16,923 nt of DNA, taken from the NCBI GenBank assembly GCA_017934845.1, contig JAGBIR010000222.1:1-16923 (forward strand), given 5' to 3'. The DNA is from Alistipes sp. GTDB lineage: Bacteria > Bacteroidota > Bacteroidia > Bacteroidales > Rikenellaceae. The number at the start of each line of letters is the position of its first letter. The stretch's first letter is position 1. Both the position numbers and the translations under genes were made by a program. Below, piece by piece: positions 1-5,769 of the stretch. The notes under the pieces were generated by a model. The model ran no database searches and had not been told where the DNA came from. It worked only from the letters and a program-made list of their open reading frames with translations.

Positions 1-151
1 ACTCCGGCTCCTGCTTCTTCTCCGAGATAAGGCGAATGGTATCTTCGGTAAGGCCACGCGCGATGGTATCGGTTTCGATATCGGTCGTGAAGCCATACTT
101 ATATTCACCTTGCTCGAAGTTTTCTAATATTTCTTTATCTTTATCAGCCAT
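1..151 (-). CDS. sufB: SufB, Fe-S cluster scaffold subunit (N-terminal fragment)
   Basis: The minus strand from 151 encodes about 50 residues that run off the left edge. They begin MADKDKEILENFEQGEYKYG and continue with FTTDIETD, a TIARGL-TEDTIRLIS stretch and KKQEPE. This matches the known N-terminus of SufB, where a YKYGF-TDIETD segment is followed by GLNEDxxRxIS-KKxEPEW. SufB works in the cytoplasm with SufC and SufD as the scaffold on which Fe-S clusters are built before transfer to target proteins. The start is the first in-frame ATG after a good Bacteroidota promoter, and no gene lies directly upstream on this strand, so sufB is probably the first gene of a suf operon outside the window. 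The identification rests on this short piece only. Confidence 0.85.
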   Translation of the reverse strand, partial: MADKDKEILENFEQGEYKYGFTTDIETDTIARGLTEDTIRLISEKKQEPE

Positions 152-169
152 AACATTCAATATAGTCTG

Positions 170-200
170 CAAAATTACAAAAAAATTGCCAATAGTCCAA
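170..200 (-). promoter_or_regulatory. sufB promoter (TTGG-19-TAATTTTG)
   Basis: Read on the minus strand there is a -7 box TAATTTTG (170-177) that fits the Bacteroidota consensus TAnnTTTG. A -33-like TTGG (197-200) lies 19 bp upstream. The predicted transcript starts a few bases further on and leaves a short leader before the sufB ATG at 151. Confidence 0.65.
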
Positions 201-214
201 TACTTTGTATTGGA
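196..214. promoter_or_regulatory. Palindrome over the sufB -33 box, candidate operator
   Basis: TCCAATAC-TTT-GTATTGGA is a perfect inverted repeat with 8-bp arms around a 3-base centre. It covers the -33 element of the sufB promoter, where a bound repressor would block RNA polymerase. A further CCAATA lies at 189-194, giving a third half-site-like copy. The position suggests control of the suf genes by iron or cluster status; the regulator is not visible here. Confidence 0.5.
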
Positions 215-271
215 TTAGCTTATGGACAGATAAATAATGAGAGAAAATAATAAATTTGGCGAAAGGCATTT

Positions 272-311
272 TTTGTTTTGTGTCGCTTTGCAAACAGGTT
301 TACTGCGGCAC
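272..311. repeat. Direct repeat, copy A
   Basis: This 40-base segment matches 429-468 at 36 of 40 positions and in the same orientation. It carries a degraded version of the inverted repeat seen in copy B (GCAAAC against GTTT). It lies in the gene-free stretch 215-518. Confidence 0.7.
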
Positions 312-329
312 TCAATGAGGATTGGCCTT

Positions 330-398
330 GCTTTGCTCGCTGACCGCTTCGCCTCGCAAGCCCTTTCCCCTACGCTCACCGCGAGGCCCTTGCAAAGC
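330..398. repeat. Nested inverted repeats (hairpin H3)
   Basis: GCTTTGC (330-336) pairs with GCAAAGC (392-398), and inside it GCCTCGC (351-357) pairs with GCGAGGC (381-387). This G+C-rich piece stands out from the AT-rich flanks. I see no convincing protein in it. It could be a folded RNA element or an interspersed repeat. Confidence 0.45.
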
Positions 399-427
399 TG
401 AAAAGCCCATGTGCAAAAGCACACTTT

Positions 428-479
428 CTTTGTTTTGTGTCGCTATGCAAACAAGTTTGCAGCGGCACAAAAAACAAAG
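428..479. repeat. 52-base imperfect palindrome (H2) holding direct repeat copy B
   Basis: The segment starts CTTTGTTTTGTG and ends CACAAAAAACAAAG. Its centre is TGCAAAC-AA-GTTTGCA, a perfect 7-bp stem. The arms pair over about 25 bases with small bulges. Bases 429-468 are copy B of the 40-base direct repeat whose copy A is at 272-311. Copy B keeps a strong stem that copy A has lost. Confidence 0.6.
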
Positions 480-509
480 AAAGCCGCGCAACTTTCGTTG
501 CACGGCTTT
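471..509 (-). terminator. Rho-independent terminator after tRNA-Ser
   Basis: On the minus strand a 13-bp stem with one mismatch (arms 497-509 and 480-492) closes on a GAAA loop, a GNRA-type tetraloop. The U-rich run UUUCUUUGUUUUUU spans its end and the bases below it. It lies 10 bases downstream of the tRNA-Ser 3' end, as expected for its terminator. Confidence 0.7.
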
Positions 510-518
510 TCAGCTTTG

Positions 519-606
519 CGGAAGGAGGGGGATTCGAACCCCCGGTACCCTAATCGAGTACGTCAGTTTAGCAAACTGGTGGTTTCAGCCACTCACCCAT
601 CCTTCC
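519..606 (-). tRNA. tRNA-Ser, anticodon GCU
   Basis: The minus strand folds as a class II tRNA. The acceptor stem is GGAAGGA with TCCTTCC, the D arm is short, and the anticodon stem-loop is CCAGT-TTGCTAA-ACTGA with GCT in the middle of the loop. The long variable arm is GTACTC-GATTA-GGGTAC, and the T arm is GGGGG-TTCGAAT-CCCCC. The discriminator base is G, as usual for serine tRNAs. CCA is not encoded. It reads AGC and AGU codons. Confidence 0.95.
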
Positions 607-635
607 AAACCTTATACCTCCGCTTAAGAGTGGTG

Positions 636-667
636 CAAAGGTAGGTAATTTTTTTTATTATGCCAAA
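636..667 (-). promoter_or_regulatory. tRNA-Ser promoter (TTTG-20-TACCTTTG)
   Basis: On the minus strand a TTTG -33 box (664-667) is followed after 20 bp by TACCTTTG (636-643), a perfect match to the Bacteroidota -7 consensus TAnnTTTG. It lies about 30 bp upstream of the tRNA 5' end. Confidence 0.75.
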
Positions 668-704
668 TATGATGTGAAAAAATTACAGAAAATCGCAAAA
701 TTGT

Positions 705-749
705 CTAAAAAACTAAAAACAGCCGAACCCCTCATACAAGGAGCGGCTG
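705..749 (-). terminator. Terminator of the pssA-porin-transglycosylase operon
   Basis: On the minus strand CAGCCG (744-749) pairs with CGGCTG (720-725), with further inner pairing of CTCCT with AGGGG. The run TTTTTAGTTTTTTAG follows. It starts 23 bases after the stop of the lytic transglycosylase gene. Confidence 0.75.
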
Positions 750-772
750 CTTTTGCAATACGGGTTTCACGG

Positions 773-1489
773 CTATCGTGTTCCTGCAATCTGACGATAC
801 ATATCGTACTGCTGCATAACCTCCTTCACATAGGCCTCGGTTTGACCGCTACCTGTGAATTTACCGTGGCGAACTAAATCGCTCTCATAAACAGCGGGGT
901 CGGACTTCATCTTCAAATAACGAGCCACAACCTCCCACGAATTGCAATCCTCTCCATTGCTTCGCGCCAAACGTCGCGCATCTGCCACATGGCCTACACC
1001 GCCATTGTAGCAAGCAAGGATGATACTCATTCGATCGTTAACGGGCGTCGATGGCGATAGCTTCAACATAGTTTCAATCTTGGTTAGGAGCTTACCTGCA
1101 AGGCGAATATTCGTCTCGACCTCAGCAATATCCTCTACCTCGACATCAAACTGTCGTCCCACGATGGGCATAATCTGCATCAAACCTATAGCACCTCGAT
1201 TAGATACGAGATGTGACTGAAAACGCGACTCGCTATAGGCGATAGCACTCATAAGCAACCAATCCTGGCCCTCCTCTTTGCCGATACGGCGCATAATACC
1301 ATCATACTCCGAGATAGTATAAAGTGCCTCCACGGCCGTGGTTCCGGCTGCCGTCACGGCAGTCTCCGACTCGGAGTTAACCTCCTCGGGCGTAATATCA
1401 TACGCCAACTTCTCTCCGAATCCTTCAGAACCCCAAAATGTTACCAATACAATAAGAACAATCGATAAAAATAAGTGTCTTTTTGACAT
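773..1489 (-). CDS. Lytic transglycosylase, SLT/GH23 family, membrane-anchored or secreted
   Basis: A 238-residue protein predicted to cleave peptidoglycan glycan strands in the periplasm, leaving 1,6-anhydro ends. After MSKR comes a hydrophobic segment (about residues 5-19) acting as signal or anchor. The SLT domain shows the catalytic Glu in YSESRF (Glu87), GAIGLMQIMP at about 99-108 and ACYNGGVGHV at about 159-168, the three usual motifs of MltE/Slt-type enzymes. An ATG at 1522 would add 11 residues (MRCELPAKHTF) before the hydrophobic segment. I prefer 1489 because the signal then starts directly with MSKR. It is the last gene of a three-gene unit after pssA and the porin, with a terminator behind it. 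Its C-terminal 60 residues have no motif I recognise. Confidence 0.85.
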   Translation of the reverse strand: MSKRHLFLSIVLIVLVTFWGSEGFGEKLAYDITPEEVNSESETAVTAAGTTAVEALYTISEYDGIMRRIGKEEGQDWLLMSAIAYSESRFQSHLVSNRGAIGLMQIMPIVGRQFDVEVEDIAEVETNIRLAGKLLTKIETMLKLSPSTPVNDRMSIILACYNGGVGHVADARRLARSNGEDCNSWEVVARYLKMKSDPAVYESDLVRHGKFTGSGQTEAYVKEVMQQYDMYRQIAGTR

Positions 1490-1533
1490 AAATGTGTGTT
1501 TTGCGGGCAGTTCACACCGCACAATACAGCACG

Positions 1534-3657
1534 CTAATCATAGAATCCCCACGAAATACCAAACTTAAACATACCAGGATTCTGCGGATAACCCGCCACG
1601 GTCATATACTCGCCGTTGCCGAACAAGCCCATATTCGCGTGCTGGTACTTCAAGAAAATACGCATTCTCTTCCACTTGGCCATAATAAACGCATCCAAAT
1701 AGGGGTAGTTACCCACCTCATATTCGCGCTGGTTATAGAAGGCCGACAGAGCCGGATTATACGATGGTGCATAATACGCTGTATTAAAGCGTCCATCAAT
1801 ACCGATCTGCATACGCAACACCTTTTTCTTCTCTACCCAAAATTCATAATAGTAAGAGAGGTAGGCACTGCATAAGGGGACGGGGATAACCTCTTGATTC
1901 GTACTCCACTGCATCAATACCCTGTGATCAAGATGGAGTCCGCCAATGCGGAAATCCTTTCGAGCATACAAACTCGTCAGACTTATCGCCGAAGACTCCT
2001 GCGCGACAAGGCTATTAGCTCCGTAGTAGATTTTATTGGATACTACGCCCTGCCAAAAACCAAGCTCTAAAGCTATGTCAGGAATATTCAACGACACTTC
2101 AAAACGAGTTTCATCCTCCTTATCAAAGGAGTTGGACCACACATAGTGGTTCGAGAATAGATTATCCTGCCAATACGAGGGCGACTGTCGCGTTTGCGAG
2201 AATCGTCCCGACAGGATAATGGGATGTCCGCGGAATCGTGCCGTCAATGCCAGATAGGCATTCAACGACAGGTCTCCGCCTCTATAGCCCGATGGGTAGA
2301 ACTTTACATCAGCTCCCCAATCGGCAAATCGTCTAATCTTTCCACTCACAGCACCATAGGCATACCACGATGTCTCCTTGTGTACATCGTTACCGCCACC
2401 GACATAAGAGCCGAGGTTAAACTGCGAATAGTAATGCATATCGAGTCCTACACCACCACCCAAACGGCCAACTGCGCCATTGCGATCCCACGGCTGGGCC
2501 TCGACAAACACCCTATTCGATATTACGCGCTCGCATATCGAATCGCGGGTAATGGTTGGTGATATATACCAATTTTCATAATATTGACCCTCTACCGGCT
2601 TATACTCTCCATTAGCATCCAACTCGCCACGATCGTTGGTGTACTTGGCCAACTTATCGGTATAGAGCTTCGACCACGTATTATATTCAAATATGTGGCC
2701 AACATAAATCGCCGGCAAATCGGCTACCGAAAAGTCGTAATCGGTAAGCGGCACAAGCGGCAAGGCGTAGGCCTGCTTAACGAAGAACGAATTGTTGCGA
2801 TATGAGTTTGCAGCCTCGGCCTCGGCCAATTTCATCGGCACGCCCGACGGATGCTCAAACAGAGTATCTGCCACAGCCCACAAGCCCACAGCACCACCAT
2901 TTTCGCGCTGCTCTATACGATTATTTATATATGCAGCGTGAACCGAATAGCGTTTTCCCGTATGAGCAAAGGCTGCCGAGAGATTATTATTTCGCGTACG
3001 TTGCCAATCATACAAGCCCTTCGTACCGCGCGCCTTATAATTGACATTAAAGCTGGTCGTAGGCGACACATTATGCGCCATAACAATCTCAAAATGCTCC
3101 TCTCGGTATCGTTTCTGTCCCGACTCCAGATACATAAAATTAAGATATGGCGTCTTCGAGTTGTAGAACGGCACATTATCCATCTTATAGGTATAAGCGT
3201 CGTAGGACTGCGCAAACTCAAAATCGGGCGAATTAGATCGCTCGAAATAGTTAAACGGCAAGGTCGATTGACCCAAACCGCCAAGTGTCATATCTCCCAC
3301 ACCATCGGTATAATAGGGATAATCGATACGCCAATTGGTAATCAAGGTGTCGAGCGGTGCAATCTTCACATCATTCATATTACGATCCACCGTCCACTGG
3401 AAATTGGGCAAGGCACGAATCGAATCGTCAAAATAGTACGACTCAAGAGGTTTGCGGATACGGTTGATCTTCGTAGAGTCCTCATTCTCCTCACCCTGCT
3501 GATCTTCCATACCGCCGAAATCACCGCCCAGATTTACATTCTGACCCTGACGTTGTGCGCGCGAAATGGCAGCAGCATCCAGCTGTGCCCACGCCACCGA
3601 CGGCAGCATCACAATCGACACCACCACAACAGCCATTATGTAAAACCAACGGTTCAT
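1534..3657 (-). CDS. Putative outer-membrane porin, Porin_10 family
   Basis: A protein of about 707 residues. It starts with a signal peptide (MNRWFYIMAVVVVSIVMLPS, cleaved after AWA), then an acidic, Gln-rich linker with GGDFGGMEDQQGEENEDST. The rest is made of alternating aromatic and polar segments typical of a large beta-barrel and ends in GISWGFYD, an aromatic C-terminus as expected for BAM substrates. The N-terminal part with SYYFDDSIRALPNF and TLGGLGQSTLPFNYF resembles the Bacteroidota family called putative porin (PF14121). It is likely a channel in the outer membrane; its substrate is unknown. An ATG at 3681 would add eight residues (MGNKCFND) before the signal peptide, so 3657 is the better start. 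It lies 32 bp after pssA and 44 bp before the transglycosylase gene. Confidence 0.8.
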   Translation of the reverse strand: MNRWFYIMAVVVVSIVMLPSVAWAQLDAAAISRAQRQGQNVNLGGDFGGMEDQQGEENEDSTKINRIRKPLESYYFDDSIRALPNFQWTVDRNMNDVKIAPLDTLITNWRIDYPYYTDGVGDMTLGGLGQSTLPFNYFERSNSPDFEFAQSYDAYTYKMDNVPFYNSKTPYLNFMYLESGQKRYREEHFEIVMAHNVSPTTSFNVNYKARGTKGLYDWQRTRNNNLSAAFAHTGKRYSVHAAYINNRIEQRENGGAVGLWAVADTLFEHPSGVPMKLAEAEAANSYRNNSFFVKQAYALPLVPLTDYDFSVADLPAIYVGHIFEYNTWSKLYTDKLAKYTNDRGELDANGEYKPVEGQYYENWYISPTITRDSICERVISNRVFVEAQPWDRNGAVGRLGGGVGLDMHYYSQFNLGSYVGGGNDVHKETSWYAYGAVSGKIRRFADWGADVKFYPSGYRGGDLSLNAYLALTARFRGHPIILSGRFSQTRQSPSYWQDNLFSNHYVWSNSFDKEDETRFEVSLNIPDIALELGFWQGVVSNKIYYGANSLVAQESSAISLTSLYARKDFRIGGLHLDHRVLMQWSTNQEVIPVPLCSAYLSYYYEFWVEKKKVLRMQIGIDGRFNTAYYAPSYNPALSAFYNQREYEVGNYPYLDAFIMAKWKRMRIFLKYQHANMGLFGNGEYMTVAGYPQNPGMFKFGISWGFYD

Positions 3658-3689
3658 ATCGTTAAAACACTTGTTTCCCAAACTAAAAA

Positions 3690-4406
3690 CTACTCCTTAC
3701 GCAAATTTATTGCCCAGCGAACAACGGAAATTGCCATATAGAGCAAGATTATCGCCGGCACAGCAAATCGGGCAAACAGCGCCACAATTGCCACACAAGC
3801 GAGAATAAAGATATAACGAATCTCATTACCCTTCCAGCCGAAGCCCTTGAACTTCAAGGCAAACATTCTAACCGGGCTGATAAGCATAAAAGCCATAACT
3901 ACCGCCACAGCCACTACCGCCTCTCGAGTAAGCGCAATATCGCCCGCCGCAGCCAGCATTGCCAACGACAAGCAGAACAAGCCGTTTGCGGGAGTGGGCA
4001 GGCCACAGAACTCGGTGTGCTGCGTATCATCGATATTGAATTTAGCAAGGCGAAGTGCCGAAAATGCCACCACGATAAAGGTCAAATAACGAAGCACTAC
4101 TGACAGAGTATCAGAGAGTTCCACAGACGCAGGCAGAGTGTCATAAATGCAGAACAACGCTACCGACGGAACCAATCCAAACGACACCATATCGGCCAAC
4201 GAATCGAGCTGCACGCCCAGCGGTGACGATATCTTCAACAGACGTGCTGCGAAGCCATCGAAGAAGTCACACACAGCCGATGCAATCATCAACCAAAAGG
4301 CCAACTCATAGTTCGAATGAGCAAGCAGAGCCACCACGGCAGCCGATCCGCACAGCAAATTGCCGAGCGTCAGCATATTGGGTATCGTAAAGAGTCTAAT
4401 CTTCAT
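3690..4406 (-). CDS. pssA: CDP-diacylglycerol-serine O-phosphatidyltransferase
   Basis: A 238-residue polytopic inner-membrane enzyme that transfers serine onto CDP-diacylglycerol to give phosphatidylserine, the precursor of phosphatidylethanolamine. The CDP-alcohol phosphatidyltransferase motif is complete: Asp47, Asp50-Gly51, Ala54-Arg55, Gly64, Asp68 and Asp72, with the correct spacing (DGxxARx8Gx3Dx3D). The N-terminal IPNMLTLGNLLCG and the later FCGLPTPANG are typical of PssA. Several hydrophobic segments follow. No decarboxylase gene (psd) lies in the window. It is the first gene of the minus-strand unit and diverges from the mannose-1-phosphate guanylyltransferase gene. Confidence 0.93.
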   Translation of the reverse strand: MKIRLFTIPNMLTLGNLLCGSAAVVALLAHSNYELAFWLMIASAVCDFFDGFAARLLKISSPLGVQLDSLADMVSFGLVPSVALFCIYDTLPASVELSDTLSVVLRYLTFIVVAFSALRLAKFNIDDTQHTEFCGLPTPANGLFCLSLAMLAAAGDIALTREAVVAVAVVMAFMLISPVRMFALKFKGFGWKGNEIRYIFILACVAIVALFARFAVPAIILLYMAISVVRWAINLRKE

Positions 4407-4433
4407 CTTTATTGCAATTATTCGTCATAATAA

Positions 4434-4465
4434 TTGGCAAAGATACGAATATTTTTTTATCTTTG
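4434..4465 (+). promoter_or_regulatory. manC promoter (TTGG-20-TATCTTTG)
   Basis: TTGG (4434-4437) stands 20 bp upstream of TATCTTTG (4458-4465), a perfect -7 box. The gene starts at 4498, leaving a leader of about 25 bases. The -33 box directly abuts the -7 box of the divergent pssA promoter. Confidence 0.65.
4438..4445 (-). promoter_or_regulatory. pssA promoter -7 box (TATCTTTG)
   Basis: Read on the minus strand, TATCTTTG matches TAnnTTTG exactly and lies 31 bp from the pssA ATG. No good TTTG is present at the expected -33 distance. Confidence 0.55.
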
Positions 4466-4497
4466 TATAATTCTTAAAAATTCTTTTTATTTAAGGT

Positions 4498-5571
4498 ATG
4501 AAAAATAACACATATTGCATAATTATGGCAGGCGGTATCGGTACCCGTTTTTGGCCTATCAGCCGCCAGGCAAAGCCCAAGCAGTTCCTCGATATTTTGG
4601 GTACCGGCAAGTCGTTTATCCGCTCTACATTCGAGCGATTTCTTCCACTGGTGGATGCCGAAAATTTCCTCGTTGTCACCAATCGGAAATATAAAGATCT
4701 GGTTTTGGAGCATATCCCCGAAATATCGGAGGATCAGGTACTTTGCGAGCCATTAGGACGCAATACTGCCCCATGTATCGCCTATGCAGCCTACACCCTG
4801 CAAAAGCGCAATCCCAAGGCCAGAATGATTGTCACACCGGCCGATCATCTCATCCTCAACGAGAACGATTTTCACGCCATAATTAACGAGTGTTTGGAGT
4901 TTGCATCCGAGAACAATGCGCTGATGACCGTCGGCATTAAGCCGAGCCGCCCTGAAACCGGCTACGGATACATACAAAAGTCGAACAACAACACCATCAG
5001 CCGCGTAAAATGCTTTACCGAGAAGCCAAACCTCGAATTGGCGCAGACCTTCGTTGAGTGTGGCGAATTTTTCTGGAATTCAGGAATCTTCATCTGGACG
5101 GTCGAGAATATCATAGAGGCATTCAAAGAGCATCTCCCCGAGCATCACGCCCTGTTCTCGGCTATTACCGATAAGTTGGGGACAGAGGGCGAGCAGCGCG
5201 CCATCGAGCAGGTATTCTCCGAGTGCAAAGCTATCTCGATTGACTATGGCGTAATGGAGAAGGCCGAAAACGTATATGTTCGCTGCGGAGATTTTGGCTG
5301 GAGCGACGTCGGAACGTGGGGATCAGTTTATCAACTTTCACAGAAAGATGCCTATGCAAATACCAAGTCAAACAAGGGTTGTTACACCTACAATACGCGC
5401 AGCTCGATAATATCTATTCCCAAAGATAAGATTGCTATTATCAACGGTTTGCGCGATTATATCGTGGTTGACACCGACGACGTATTGATGATCTTCCCGC
5501 GCAGCGAGGAGCAGAACATCAAAAAGTATATCGACGATGTAAAATTCGACCTCGGCGACAAGCATATCTAA
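4498..5571 (+). CDS. manC: Mannose-1-phosphate guanylyltransferase (GDP-mannose pyrophosphorylase)
   Basis: A 357-residue cytoplasmic enzyme that makes GDP-mannose from mannose-1-phosphate and GTP, feeding glycan and GDP-fucose synthesis. The nucleotidyltransferase signature AGGIGTRFWPISR lies at 11-23, with the KPKQF lysine at 26-28. GRNTAP follows at 87-92, PADH at 114-117, FTEKP at 173-177 and WNSGIF at 193-198. A C-terminal GDWGxx-like FGWSDVGTWGS segment supports the family. The length fits the monofunctional form: the fused isomerase domain of about 470-residue enzymes is absent. It appears to be transcribed alone, between its own promoter and a strong terminator. Confidence 0.93.
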   Translation: MKNNTYCIIMAGGIGTRFWPISRQAKPKQFLDILGTGKSFIRSTFERFLPLVDAENFLVVTNRKYKDLVLEHIPEISEDQVLCEPLGRNTAPCIAYAAYTLQKRNPKARMIVTPADHLILNENDFHAIINECLEFASENNALMTVGIKPSRPETGYGYIQKSNNNTISRVKCFTEKPNLELAQTFVECGEFFWNSGIFIWTVENIIEAFKEHLPEHHALFSAITDKLGTEGEQRAIEQVFSECKAISIDYGVMEKAENVYVRCGDFGWSDVGTWGSVYQLSQKDAYANTKSNKGCYTYNTRSSIISIPKDKIAIINGLRDYIVVDTDDVLMIFPRSEEQNIKKYIDDVKFDLGDKHI

Positions 5572-5601
5572 CAATAAAACATACCTTCAAATAACTCATC
5601 G

Positions 5602-5635
5602 CACTCCCTTGCCGTCGGCATTGGGAGTGTTTTTG
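5602..5635 (+). terminator. Terminator after manC
   Basis: CACTCCC (5602-5608) pairs with GGGAGTG (5623-5629), with an inner TGCC/GGCA stem, and is followed by TTTTTG. It lies 30 bases after the manC stop. Confidence 0.88.
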
Positions 5636-5685
5636 TTTATTGCCACACGATTTTATGCCCACAGATTGATATTATTTGCCGAAAA

Positions 5686-5705
5686 ATTCTTACATTTGTA
5701 AGAAT
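5686..5705. promoter_or_regulatory. 20-bp perfect palindrome over the -7 box of the OPT operon promoter
   Basis: ATTCTTACATTTGTAAGAAT is a perfect palindrome with 9-bp arms and a TT centre. It contains TACATTTG (5691-5698), which matches the -7 consensus TAnnTTTG for the operon starting at 5770. The usual -33 TTTG is not well placed (ATTG at 5665-5668, 22 bp away), as often seen in activated or tightly controlled promoters. The core TACAnnTGTA is the operator core known for the CopY/BlaI/MecI repressor family; this link is an inference. Confidence 0.6.
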
Positions 5706-5769
5706 GTAATCCCTCTAAGCATACCCACAGAGGCTAAACGCAGTACAAACAAATTAAAAAACATAAACT

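Larger units (their letters stand above)
392..519. repeat. 16-bp perfect inverted repeat ending at the tRNA 3' end
   Basis: GCAAAGCTGAAAAGCC at 392-407 recurs as its exact reverse complement at 504-519, whose outer end coincides with the last base of the tRNA-Ser gene. The two arms enclose hairpins at 428-479 and 480-509. The right arm shares bases 504-509 with the second hairpin, so the pairings compete. Confidence 0.7.

Noticed and set aside
215..503. Two overlapping minus-strand open frames of 63 and 69 codons
   Set aside because: They consist of the repeat and hairpin region and of Arg/Lys/Cys-rich translations with no family look; the region is better explained as structured non-coding DNA.
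322..627. Open frame of 101 codons on the plus strand
   Set aside because: It runs straight through the antisense of tRNA-Ser and the repeat cluster, so it cannot be a normal protein gene.
2851..3741. Open frame of 296 codons on the plus strand
   Set aside because: It is the antisense shadow of the porin gene, whose signal peptide and barrel pattern are clear.
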